A stretch of 11,047 nt of DNA from UBA6078 sp964468685 (GCA_964468685.1 CAYXUH010000056.1:1-11047), one strand, 5' to 3'; shown: positions 1 to 7,720, numbered from the stretch's first letter. Notes: a model not told the origin generated them from the sequence alone. Made by a program: numbers and translations.

Positions 1-15
1 TCCCCAGCACACAAC

Positions 16-53
16 ACAAAGCCCCCTTCTTTTTGAAAAGAAGGGGGCTTTGT
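16..53 (-). terminator. Long hairpin, likely terminator after glpK
   Basis: Two 18-base arms (16-33 and 36-53) are perfectly complementary around a formal 2-base centre, with a core of five G:C pairs closed by AT-rich ends. It begins 20 bases past the glpK stop codon, the expected place for the end of this minus-strand operon. On the minus strand the hairpin is followed by a GT-rich run rather than a clean U-tract, although the stem itself ends in CTTT. On the plus strand the following bases are also fairly T-rich, so it could work in both directions. The hairpin is seen directly; terminator function is inferred. Confidence 0.8.
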
Positions 54-73
54 CGCTTTAAAATAACGTTTTT

Positions 74-1600
74 CTAGCCCACGCTATCCTCATCAACCCA
101 TCCGAGGGTCCGCTCCACCGCCTTCTGCCAACCGCGATACCGCTCTACTCTGTCTTTCTGCCCAACGGTGGGAAGCCATCTCTTATCTTCGGCCCAGTGC
201 TCTTTCAGTTCGTCGAGACCGGACCAGAAGCCCACGGCAAGCCCGGCGGCATAGGCTGCACCCAGGGATGTCGTCTCAGATACGACCGGCCTGATTACCG
301 GGACATCGAGCATGTCCGCGATGAACTGCATCAGCATCTCGTTGTACACCATCCCACCGTCCACCTTGAGCGCGGAGAGGTCGACACCTGAATCCTTGTT
401 CATGGCCTCAACGATATCCTTTGTCTGATAAGCGCTGGCATCCAGGACCGCCCGGGCGAGGTGACCCTTGTTCGCAAACCGTGTCAGGCCCACGATCACG
501 CCCCTCGCGTCGCCGCGCCAGTAGGGGGCGAAGAGACCCGAGAAGGCGGGAACGAAATAGACCCCGCCGCTGTCTTCAACCGCGCCGGCCAGGGTCTCGA
601 TCTCAGATGATTTCGATATCAGGCCCATATTGTCTCGCACCCACTGAACGAGGGCCCCGGCAATCGCGATGGAGCCTTCGAGACAGTAGACCGGCTTGTT
701 GCCATTTATCTGATAGGCCACGGTGGTAATCAGGCCATGTTTTGAGGGCACCGGCACCGTACCGGTATTGAGCAGGAGAAAGCACCCGGTCCCGTACGTA
801 TTCTTGGCCTCCCCCTTCTCGAAACAGGTCTGCCCCACAAGAGCGGCCTGCTGGTCTCCCAGGGCTCCGCATACCGGGACCTTCGCCCCCACTGGTCCGT
901 CCACGGATGTCGTGCCGCTGAAGTTCCCGTTGCTGGAGGGCACAATGGCGGGCATCATCTCCCGCGGGATCCCCATGATCTCCAGTATCCCGTCGTCCCA
1001 GGCGAGGGTCTTCAGATCCATGAGCATGGTCCGGCTCGCGTTGGTCACATCGGTCTCATGAAGGCCCCCGTTAGGCCCGCCGGTCAGCCACCAAATCACC
1101 CAGGTCTCCATGGTGCCGAAGAGTGCCTTCCCCTTGAGTGCGTCCTCGCGCACCCCGGGAACATTGTCCAGTATCCACTTGATCTTCGGTCCCGAGAAGT
1201 ACGTGGCTATGGGCAGACCGGTCTTTTCACGGAACCGGTCCTGACCGTCGTCTCTGCCCAGATCATCACAGATTTTCCCCGTGCGGGTGCACTGCCAGAC
1301 GATCGCGTTGGTGTACGGCTTGCCTGTTTCCCTGTCCCAGACCACCGTGGTTTCACGCTGGTTGGTGATACCGATCGCCGCCAGGTCCTTCCCGGAGATA
1401 CCGGCCTTGTCCAGGGCACCGCGGATAACCTCCTGTGTGTTCCTCCATATTTCGAGAGGGTCATGCTCCACCCATCCGGGTTTGGGGAAAATCTGTTTGT
1501 GTTCCTTCTGATCGAGGGCGACGATCTTCCCGTTATGATCGAAGATAATAAAGCGGCTGCTGGTTGTTCCCTGATCAACAGCTCCGATATAGTGCGCCAT
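74..1600 (-). CDS. glpK: Glycerol kinase
   Basis: This cytoplasmic FGGY-family sugar kinase phosphorylates glycerol with ATP to give sn-glycerol 3-phosphate. The 508 residues match the usual full length. The N-terminal phosphate-binding motif DQGTTSSR is at 9-16 and TNQRETT at 79-85. By alignment from memory with the E. coli enzyme, the glycerol-contacting residues are R82, E83, Y134, D249 and Q250 (in GDQQAAL). The first FGGY signature is around 134-146 (YFSGPKIKW) and the second around 441-458 (ETTSLGAAYAAG); APYWRGDARG is at 358-367. The ATG start follows a strong GGGGAGGT site about 8 bases upstream. It starts 21 bases after the hydrolase gene and is the last gene before a hairpin. The loop that carries the fructose-1,6-bisphosphate-binding Arg in E. 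coli GlpK reads GAKVP here, so that allosteric control may be absent; this is inference. Confidence 0.97.
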   Translation of the reverse strand: MAHYIGAVDQGTTSSRFIIFDHNGKIVALDQKEHKQIFPKPGWVEHDPLEIWRNTQEVIRGALDKAGISGKDLAAIGITNQRETTVVWDRETGKPYTNAIVWQCTRTGKICDDLGRDDGQDRFREKTGLPIATYFSGPKIKWILDNVPGVREDALKGKALFGTMETWVIWWLTGGPNGGLHETDVTNASRTMLMDLKTLAWDDGILEIMGIPREMMPAIVPSSNGNFSGTTSVDGPVGAKVPVCGALGDQQAALVGQTCFEKGEAKNTYGTGCFLLLNTGTVPVPSKHGLITTVAYQINGNKPVYCLEGSIAIAGALVQWVRDNMGLISKSSEIETLAGAVEDSGGVYFVPAFSGLFAPYWRGDARGVIVGLTRFANKGHLARAVLDASAYQTKDIVEAMNKDSGVDLSALKVDGGMVYNEMLMQFIADMLDVPVIRPVVSETTSLGAAYAAGLAVGFWSGLDELKEHWAEDKRWLPTVGQKDRVERYRGWQKAVERTLGWVDEDSVG

Positions 1601-1621
1601 GTGTATACACCTCCCCTCACA

Positions 1622-2470
1622 TCAGATGTGCTTTATGAGCCATGCATCCAGATCATCCAGCACATGCTCCCTTTGCTCTTTAGTCTCGTTGTATATCTCA
1701 TGGTAGAGATCGTTGTAGATGTAAAGTGTCTTGTCGGCGAGGGAAAGATCCTCAAAGAACCGTTTCGAAGCATCCGCGTTGGTCAGGTGATCATCACCCG
1801 CCAACTGCATCAGGAGGGGGACCTTTATCTCCGAGCCCGATCGCCCGGCGATTTCCATGGCCGATATAAATTCGGTAAACCAGCGGGCGGTGACCCTGTC
1901 ATGAACCAGCGGATCATCCTGATACGCGCGGACCACCTCTTCATCATGGCTGATCTTCGATGGGTCCAGACCATTGGAAAGACTGAGGGTCGGCCAGAGG
2001 ACAGCCATAATCCTGCCGAAAAAGGCCTTGACAACAGGGAGGGGCTCCGGCAGCCCGAGCGCTGGTGACGATATGATCACGCCATCGATTACTTCCGGAA
2101 AGCGGGCGGCGAACCTCAGCGCGATAAGCCCCCCCAGACTGTGCCCGAGGAGAAAAATCTTTGCGCCTTCGGGCAGGGTATCCCGGGAGATTTCAACCAG
2201 TCTGTGAAGATCATCGACGTACTGGTAGAAGGAGAATATATGGCCCCGCGGGCCTCCGCTCTGTCCATGGCCCCTGTGATCCGGAGCCCATATACTGATA
2301 CCTTGTGGGAGAAGCCGTCTGAAGACGTTGTCATAGCGCCCGGAATGCTCGCCCAACCCATGCGCGATTACCATCCGCGCCTTCTCGGTCTCAGCCTGGT
2401 AGTGCCTGTAGAAGATACTGAGCCCGTCCACGTCTTTAAAGCTTCCGTAATCAGCTAATAATTCGGCCAT
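1622..2470 (-). CDS. Alpha/beta hydrolase, monoacylglycerol lipase / lysophospholipase-like
   Basis: A 282-residue serine hydrolase of the Hydrolase_4 (PldB/monoacylglycerol lipase) group. The oxyanion-hole motif HGLGEHSGRY is at 37-46, the strand-turn APDHRGHGQS at 62-71, and the nucleophile elbow GHSLGG at 109-114 with Ser111. The acid is probably Asp226 or Asp227 (AGDDHLTN) and the catalytic histidine His257 (LYHEIYNE, 255-262). Residues 140-200 form the variable lid. There is no signal peptide, so it should act inside the cell on monoacylglycerols, lysophospholipids or similar esters; the exact substrate cannot be read from sequence. The ATG is preceded by AGGAGGT at ideal spacing. It sits between a crotonase gene (37-base gap) and glpK (21-base gap), which favours a glycerol-releasing role. 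A general carboxylesterase is the main alternative. Confidence 0.93.
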   Translation of the reverse strand: MAELLADYGSFKDVDGLSIFYRHYQAETEKARMVIAHGLGEHSGRYDNVFRRLLPQGISIWAPDHRGHGQSGGPRGHIFSFYQYVDDLHRLVEISRDTLPEGAKIFLLGHSLGGLIALRFAARFPEVIDGVIISSPALGLPEPLPVVKAFFGRIMAVLWPTLSLSNGLDPSKISHDEEVVRAYQDDPLVHDRVTARWFTEFISAMEIAGRSGSEIKVPLLMQLAGDDHLTNADASKRFFEDLSLADKTLYIYNDLYHEIYNETKEQREHVLDDLDAWLIKHI

Positions 2471-2507
2471 GCTCTACCTCCTGTGCGCTATCGCTATAGC
2501 TAATTCT

Positions 2508-3275
2508 TCATGATTGGCCACACCAAGCGGGTTTCCTTTTTTCAAGAAACGCCATGGCACCTTCAACCGCGTCTTCACTCTTGAGCATTTCTTCAAAGAT
2601 ACCGGCGCTCAGTTCATACCCTCCCAAGCCCCGATTTATAACCTCTTTCGTGTACCGCACCGCAAGAGGCCCCGCCCTGCGCATTCTGCCGGCCATATTG
2701 AGGGCCGCTTCCATCAGCCCGTCATGGGGCGCCACCTGATTGATAAGACCGATCCTCAATGCCTCGGAGGCGGATATGCGTTCACAGGTTATAATCAGTT
2801 CTTTCGCCTTGGCCCTTCCGATTTCTTCGGCAAGACGTATCATCGCATAGGGGCAGGTGACACCCCGAACCGGCCCGATAAACCCGAACTCGGCCCTGTC
2901 GGATGCGATGATCATATCACACATCAGGGCGTACTCGGCGCCGTGCCCGAGGGCGTAACCGTTGACCGCCGCGATGGTGGGTTTGGGTGAATTGATAAGT
3001 TTGAGAACGGGAGATTCTCCGGACTTCGTGTCAAACTCTCTCCGGATCATCTCAACGGTCCGTGCCGGATCGCTGAAATCCGCTCCCGAGGAGAACACAT
3101 CGCCTGTCCCGGTCAGGACGATAAAACGGATGGTATCGTCCCCATTGGCCAGGTCGATCGCCCTGCCAAGCTCCTCTGAAAGCTCAAAGGATATGGCATT
3201 CTTCTTTCCGGGACGATTCAGCCTTACAATTGCAACATCCTCCCTTATCTTATATACGAGCCCCTCAAAATCCAT
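2508..3275 (-). CDS. Enoyl-CoA hydratase/isomerase (crotonase) family protein
   Basis: A 255-residue crotonase-fold protein that should bind an acyl-CoA thioester in the cytoplasm. Visible family marks are LNRPGKKNAIS (19-29), the first oxyanion-hole loop FSSGADF (61-67), the second oxyanion-hole loop NGYALGHGAEYALMCD (105-120), and a C-terminal helix with LEKRKPAW (244-251). The glutamate equivalent to rat Glu144 is kept (E114). The position of Glu164 falls in FGFIGPVRG and appears to be Gly134, and the middle glycine of the usual GGG is His111. A standard two-glutamate hydratase mechanism is therefore doubtful; isomerase, hydrolase or decarboxylase activity is possible. The start is ATG at 3275-3273, preceded by AAGGGGGGG; the open frame continues upstream only as a shadow of alaS. 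It begins 26 bases after alaS and 37 bases before the hydrolase gene. Confidence 0.92.
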   Translation of the reverse strand: MDFEGLVYKIREDVAIVRLNRPGKKNAISFELSEELGRAIDLANGDDTIRFIVLTGTGDVFSSGADFSDPARTVEMIRREFDTKSGESPVLKLINSPKPTIAAVNGYALGHGAEYALMCDMIIASDRAEFGFIGPVRGVTCPYAMIRLAEEIGRAKAKELIITCERISASEALRIGLINQVAPHDGLMEAALNMAGRMRRAGPLAVRYTKEVINRGLGGYELSAGIFEEMLKSEDAVEGAMAFLEKRKPAWCGQS

Positions 3276-3301
3276 ATCCCCCCCTTGATTCCTCTGCGTG
3301 C

Positions 3302-5941
3302 TCAATCCCTGAGCATGATCTCCTCCAGCCTGTCCAGCGCCTCCTTCAACTTCTCGGACATGGGTCCTCCGGCCTGGGCCATATCCGGTCGCCCGCCGCC
3401 TTTTCCCCCGATAACCGGAGCTATCTCCCCGACGATCTTTCCCGCGTTGTAACGGTCCGTTAGGTCCTTCGTCACCACGCACAGAAGCATGGCCTTGTCC
3501 TCCACCCGGCTTCCCAACAGAACGATCCCCGATGAAATCTTGTCTCGCATCTTGTCTCCAAAGTCACGGAGGGTCCGCACATCCGGAGCGTCAACCAGGG
3601 TCGCGAGCAGCTTTATTCCTTTTATCTCTTTGACCTTATCAAGGAGATCAGAAGAATCCTTCGCCGCCAGTTTTCCCTTGAGAGTATCGATTTCCCGCTC
3701 AAGATCTTTCTGATTCTTCAGCAGTTTTTCCAACCTCTTGTTCAGTTCAAGGGGAACCGCCTTGACGAGCCGGGCCGAGGTCTTCAGTTCCTTGTCCACC
3801 ACCTCGGCATATTTAACGGCCTCTCCCCCGGTCACGGCCTCGATCCTTCTCACGCCGGCGGCTATCGATGATTCACCGACCACCTTCAGGAACCCGATGT
3901 CTCCGGTTCGGAGGACATGGGTACCGCCGCATAGTTCCATGCTGTAATCCCCCATCCGGACAACACGGACGTCATCGCCGTATTTCTCGTCAAAGACCGC
4001 CGTCGCCCCGGTCTTCATGGCCTCTTCCCGCGCGAGGACCCGGGTATCGACCGGCACATTGTTTCTGATGTAGGCATTGGCAATACGTTCGACCTCTTCG
4101 ATCTCGCCGTCTTCGATCTTCGCGAAATGGGTGAAGTCGAAGCGGAGCCTCTCCGCATTGACAAGGGAACCGGACTGCTTGATATGGTCCCCCAGGACCC
4201 GCTTCAGCGCCGCCTGGAGGATATGGGTACCTGAGTGGTTTGCTTCGATGGCCCGGCGTATCCCCTCGTTCGTCTTCAGATCAATGGTATCCCCTATCTT
4301 GAAGGTACCCTTCTTGACCTTGCCGATATGAGTGAACAGATCATCCAGGGGTTTTTGGGTGTCCCACACATCAAAGAAGGCAAAATCGTTTTCAATAATT
4401 CCGACATCTCCAACCTGCCCCCCGACCTCACCATAGAAGGGGGTCTTTTCGACAAATAGCTCACCTTCCTCCCCCTCATCGAGGGTGTCCACCGGTTTGT
4501 CATCCTTCAGGATGGCGACGATCCGCGCCGTGGCCTCGGTATTCCCTTCATATCCGACAAACTCCGTCTTTATTCCATCCATGGAAAGTTTCCGGTACAC
4601 ACCGGAAACTTCTTCCTCGCCACTCCCCTTCCAGGCCTCCCGCGCCTTGTTACGCTGGTTTTCCATGGCAGCATCGAACCCCTCCATATCCAGCGTCAGG
4701 TCCTCAGACCGGGCAACCTCGGCGGTCAGATCGGTCGGGAACCCGAAGGTGTCGTAGAGCCGGAAGACCACATCGCCGGGGATAACCGTATTCCCCTTCT
4801 CCTTGAGGAAGGAGATCTCATCGCCCAAGATCTTCAGTCCCGTGTCGAGGGTCTCCATGAAGCGTTGTTCTTCATTGACGATAACCTTCCGTACGTAGGA
4901 CTCCTTGTCCAGCATCTCCGGATAGCAGTCCTTCATCTTTTCGATTACGACCGGCACCAGGTCATGGAGGAAGGGTTTGTCCAGACCGAGGAGTTTTCCA
5001 AAACGGGCGGCACGCCGCAGAATCCTCCTCAGGACGTACCCCCTCCCCTCATTGCTCGGGAGTATCCCGTCGCCGATGAGAAAGGTGACGGCGCGGCAGT
5101 GATCGGCAATAACCCGTATCGCGATATCGTCATCCTCGTTTTCCTTATATTTTTTCCCAGAAACCTCCTCGATATGCTCGATAATCTCACGGAAGAGATC
5201 GCAATCGTAGTTGCTGGTCACCCCCTGCATCACGGCTGCCAGCCGCTCAAGTCCCATTCCCGTATCGATATTCGGTTTGGGCAGGGGGGTCAGGGTTCCG
5301 GAAGCGTCACGGTCGAACTGCGTGAAGACGAGGTTCCATACCTCGACGTACCGCCCGCATTCGCATTCGATATTGCAGTCAGGTCTCCCGCAGCCAACCT
5401 CCTCGCCCTGGTCGAAGTAGATTTCAGAACAGGGACCGCAGGGGCCGGTATCACCCATGGTCCAGAAATTATCCTTTTCACCCAGGCGGAAGATCTTCTC
5501 GGCGGGGACCTTCATCTTTTTATTCCATATCTCAAAGGCCTCGTCATCATCCTTGTAGATGCTCACCAACAACTTGTCCGCGGAGATGCCCACGACCTCC
5601 GTCAGGAACTCCCATCCCCAGGCGATGGCCTCTTCCTTGAAATAATCACCGAATGAAAAGTTCCCCAGCATCTCAAAGAAGGTGTGGTGTCTGGCCGTAT
5701 ATCCGACGTTCTCCAGGTCGTTGTGTTTCCCCCCGGCCCTGACACACTTCTGTGAAGAGGCCGCTCTTTTATAGCCGCGGTCCTCCTGCCCCAGGAACAG
5801 ATTCTTGAAGGGCACCATCCCCGCGTTTGTAAAGAGGAGTGTGGGGTCTTCCTTCGGAATAAGTGAAGAGCTGGGCACGATCACGTGCCCCCGCTCTTTA
5901 AAATATACAAGAAATTTTTTTCTGATCTCACTGCCCGTCAT
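3302..5941 (-). CDS. alaS: Alanyl-tRNA synthetase
   Basis: This enzyme charges tRNA-Ala with alanine and clears mischarged Ser/Gly. The 879 residues give the complete bacterial architecture. The class II catalytic core includes TNAGMVPFKN (38-47), CVRAGGKHNDLENVG (66-80), HHTFFEMLGNFSFGDYF (85-101) and motif 3 GMGLERL (228-234). The editing domain has the zinc-binding pair HSGTH (569-573) and CGGTH (671-675). A coiled-coil helix (about 733-762) leads to the C-Ala/DHHA1 domain with GGKGGGRPDMAQAGG (845-859). A cysteine-rich insert, with Cys at 168, 171, 184, 189, 193 and 195, lies in the catalytic domain. The ATG shares one base with the recX stop (TAATG) and has AAAGGAGA upstream, so it is probably coupled to recX. 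The gene for the crotonase follows after 26 bases. Confidence 0.98.
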   Translation of the reverse strand: MTGSEIRKKFLVYFKERGHVIVPSSSLIPKEDPTLLFTNAGMVPFKNLFLGQEDRGYKRAASSQKCVRAGGKHNDLENVGYTARHHTFFEMLGNFSFGDYFKEEAIAWGWEFLTEVVGISADKLLVSIYKDDDEAFEIWNKKMKVPAEKIFRLGEKDNFWTMGDTGPCGPCSEIYFDQGEEVGCGRPDCNIECECGRYVEVWNLVFTQFDRDASGTLTPLPKPNIDTGMGLERLAAVMQGVTSNYDCDLFREIIEHIEEVSGKKYKENEDDDIAIRVIADHCRAVTFLIGDGILPSNEGRGYVLRRILRRAARFGKLLGLDKPFLHDLVPVVIEKMKDCYPEMLDKESYVRKVIVNEEQRFMETLDTGLKILGDEISFLKEKGNTVIPGDVVFRLYDTFGFPTDLTAEVARSEDLTLDMEGFDAAMENQRNKAREAWKGSGEEEVSGVYRKLSMDGIKTEFVGYEGNTEATARIVAILKDDKPVDTLDEGEEGELFVEKTPFYGEVGGQVGDVGIIENDFAFFDVWDTQKPLDDLFTHIGKVKKGTFKIGDTIDLKTNEGIRRAIEANHSGTHILQAALKRVLGDHIKQSGSLVNAERLRFDFTHFAKIEDGEIEEVERIANAYIRNNVPVDTRVLAREEAMKTGATAVFDEKYGDDVRVVRMGDYSMELCGGTHVLRTGDIGFLKVVGESSIAAGVRRIEAVTGGEAVKYAEVVDKELKTSARLVKAVPLELNKRLEKLLKNQKDLEREIDTLKGKLAAKDSSDLLDKVKEIKGIKLLATLVDAPDVRTLRDFGDKMRDKISSGIVLLGSRVEDKAMLLCVVTKDLTDRYNAGKIVGEIAPVIGGKGGGRPDMAQAGGPMSEKLKEALDRLEEIMLRD

Positions 5942-6471
5942 TACTCTATTTCTCCTTTATTTCCACCGTACCCGCCGGAGATCCCGTCATTGCAGGCATC
6001 TCCCATCTCTCTGAGCACGTCCAGTATCACTCCCACGGGGAATCCTCTTCCCACGAGGGTTTGCGTCAATCGTCTTTTCCCCTTATATGAAAAGACCTCG
6101 CATACAGGCTCACTGCGAAGTCTCTTTTCAACAAGCTCTCGTATGGCAAGCTGCTCATTTTTTTCCTTCCGCGCCCCGGCGATAGCCTCGTCTATCAAAT
6201 CGCTGGATATCCTCTTCTCGCGAAGGCTTGCAGCTATCTTTCTGTCCCCCCACAACCTATGGGTGGCGAGGCTCTTCGCCCACTGCCCCGCAAACTTCCT
6301 GTCGTCCAGATATCCAAGATCGCTGAATCTGTCAATAACCCTCTTGATTACGGTATCATCGAAACCCTTTTCCGCGAGCTTGGATCGCACCTCCTCCACG
6401 CTTCTTCCCCTGTATGCAAGATATCGCAGCGCCTTCTGGCGTGCCTTCTCATACAAAGGATCGTCATCCAC
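5941..6471 (-). CDS. recX: RecX, RecA modulator
   Basis: RecX binds in the groove of RecA filaments and limits recombinase and coprotease activity. The 176-residue protein is all-helical and built from tandem three-helix repeats. The family marks are ALRYLAYRGRSVEEVRSKL (about 14-32) followed by GFDDTVIKRVIDRF and LGYLDDRKFAGQWA, typical of repeats 1 and 2; later repeats are more divergent, as usual. The start is GTG: the recA stop TAG overlaps it by one base (TAGTG), and GAGGAA lies upstream inside the recA end. The stop overlaps alaS by one base. Placement directly after recA, which is the common arrangement, makes the call firm despite low family conservation and ties RecX output to RecA translation. 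Confidence 0.95.
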   Translation of the reverse strand: MDDDPLYEKARQKALRYLAYRGRSVEEVRSKLAEKGFDDTVIKRVIDRFSDLGYLDDRKFAGQWAKSLATHRLWGDRKIAASLREKRISSDLIDEAIAGARKEKNEQLAIRELVEKRLRSEPVCEVFSYKGKRRLTQTLVGRGFPVGVILDVLREMGDACNDGISGGYGGNKGEIE

Positions 6472-7493
6472 TATTCTGTTTCCTCTGCCTCGTCCATCTT
6501 CAGCCCAAACTTTTCATAGACCTCCGTCAGCATCCGGGCCATGATATCGGGATTCTCCTTCAGGAAGGCCTTGACGTTTTCCCTTCCCTGTCCTATACGT
6601 TCTCCCCCGTACGAATACCAGGCCCCCGATTTTTCAACGATCTCGCTTTCGGATGCCAGGTCGAGGAGATCACCCGCCTTCGATATCCCCTCTCCGAAGA
6701 TGATATCAAATTCCGCTTCCCTGAAGGGGGGAGCAAGTTTGTTCTTCACCACCTTGACCCGGGTCCGGTTCCCTATGACATCCTGCCCCTGTTTTATGGC
6801 CGAGATCCTTCGGATGTCCAGGCGCATGCTCGAGTAGAACTTGAGCGCGTTCCCCCCGGTCGTTGTCTCAGGATTGCCAAAGAATACCCCTATCTTCATA
6901 CGCATCTGATTGATAAAGATGACCGTCGTCATGGTCTTGCCGATGGTTCCGGTCAGTTTTCTGAGCGCCTGCGACATCAGCCTCGCCTGAAGCCCCATCT
7001 GTGCGTCCCCCATATCTCCCTCGAGTTCCGAACGGGGCACCAAGGCCGCAACGGAATCTATAACGAGGACATCAACGGCACCGCTCCGCACCAGCACCTC
7101 GGCAATCTCCAGTGCCTGTTCCCCCGTGTCCGGCTGGGATATGAGGAGGTCATCCGTATTCACACCGATATTGCGGGCATAGTTCACGTCCAGCGCGTGT
7201 TCCGCGTCTATAAAGGCCGCAAGCCCGCCTTTCTTCTGGGCCTCCGCAATGATGTGAAGCGCAAGCGTGGTCTTCCCCCCCGACTCGGGTCCGAATATCT
7301 CGATTACTCTTCCTCTGGGAACACCGCCGACACCAAGGGCGATATCAAGGCTGATGGAACCGGTCGGTGTGGCAGGGACATCGGATATAAACTCATCCCC
7401 GCCCAGCCTCATGATGGAACCCTTTCCAAATTGCTTCTCAATCTGGGTTATAGCCAGATCAACAGCCTTTTCCCTATCCGCATCAGACCTCAT
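6471..7493 (-). CDS. recA: Recombinase A
   Basis: RecA forms ATP-dependent filaments on single-stranded DNA, drives strand exchange, and stimulates LexA-type self-cleavage. The 340 residues cover the whole protein without an intein. The Walker A motif GPESGGKTT is at 68-76, Walker B VLVID at 142-146, and FIDAEHALD at 94-102. The DNA-binding loop L2 region NQMRMKIGVFFGNPETTTGG is at 195-214, followed by GNALKFYSSMRLDIRRI. The C-terminus is short and acidic (DEAEETE), the usual regulatory tail. The ATG follows GGGGAGGT with 4 or 5 bases between. It opens the recA-recX-alaS run and lies 243 bases from thpR, with a palindromic repeat in the gap. An imperfect palindrome just upstream (7511-7523) could be an operator, but I do not recognise it as a known LexA box. 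Confidence 0.99.
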   Translation of the reverse strand: MRSDADREKAVDLAITQIEKQFGKGSIMRLGGDEFISDVPATPTGSISLDIALGVGGVPRGRVIEIFGPESGGKTTLALHIIAEAQKKGGLAAFIDAEHALDVNYARNIGVNTDDLLISQPDTGEQALEIAEVLVRSGAVDVLVIDSVAALVPRSELEGDMGDAQMGLQARLMSQALRKLTGTIGKTMTTVIFINQMRMKIGVFFGNPETTTGGNALKFYSSMRLDIRRISAIKQGQDVIGNRTRVKVVKNKLAPPFREAEFDIIFGEGISKAGDLLDLASESEIVEKSGAWYSYGGERIGQGRENVKAFLKENPDIMARMLTEVYEKFGLKMDEAEETE

Positions 7494-7510
7494 AGTGACC
7501 TCCCCTTATC

Positions 7511-7523
7511 GGTATAACGTACC
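7511..7523. promoter_or_regulatory. Imperfect palindrome upstream of recA, possible operator
   Basis: The 13 bases GGTATAACGTACC (plus strand) have matching 4-base ends, GGTA and TACC, around a 5-base centre. They sit 17 bases upstream of the recA start codon, where an SOS repressor or RNA polymerase could bind. TATACC on the minus strand inside it resembles a -10 element, but no well-spaced -35 was found. It does not match the E. coli, Gram-positive or alphaproteobacterial LexA consensus. This is a weak candidate based on symmetry and position only. Confidence 0.25.
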
Positions 7524-7575
7524 GCCCGTCAATAAATGTTATTAAAAATCCAAATTTAGAATTAATAATTCAAAA

Positions 7576-7720
7576 TTGATGCACTCGTAAAAAGTCTCCT
7601 CAGCCTGTCATTTCGAGTGAAACGAGAAATCTTTAAACCGTAACATACTGGAAAGATAAGATTTCTCCCTATAGTCGAAATGACATATTCGTCGAATTTG
7701 ACTTTTTACGAAGCCGTCAA
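7576..7720. repeat. MITE-like nested palindromic element between thpR and recA
   Basis: Three nested inverted repeats share one centre. The outer arms are TCGTAAAAAGTC (7585-7596) and its exact complement (7700-7711), extended to 21-base ends with 17 matches (7576-7596 and 7700-7720). Middle arms are TGTCATTTCGA (7606-7616) and its complement (7675-7685). Inner arms are GAGAAATCTT (7624-7633) and its complement (7658-7667). There is no room for a coding sequence. The pattern is that of a non-autonomous miniature element or a dispersed intergenic palindrome; similar GACTTTTTACGA-ended repeats are, to my recollection, common in deltaproteobacterial genomes. As RNA it would fold into a long hairpin that could end the thpR transcript or protect an mRNA end. 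Confidence 0.75.

Noticed and set aside
1058..2068. Plus-strand open frame of 336 codons opposite glpK and the hydrolase gene
   Set aside because: It crosses two well-supported minus-strand genes, has no recognisable motif, and arises from their codon bias.
3276..3482. In-frame upstream extension of the crotonase gene by 69 codons
   Set aside because: It is a shadow of the alaS 3' end. The extension is Arg/Gly-rich and unlike any crotonase, whereas the ATG at 3275 has a strong ribosome binding site and matches the family N-terminus.
4865..5656. Plus-strand open frame of 263 codons opposite alaS
   Set aside because: It lies entirely inside the conserved alaS catalytic domain on the other strand and carries no family signature.
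6414..7517. Plus-strand open frame of 367 codons opposite recA
   Set aside because: It is the antisense of highly conserved recA, with no domain or ribosome binding site of its own.
7527..7532. TTGACG as a recA -35 element
   Set aside because: The best -10-like sequence, TATACC, is only 10 bases away, too close for a sigma-70 promoter; the alternative ATAAGG would overlap the ribosome binding site region.
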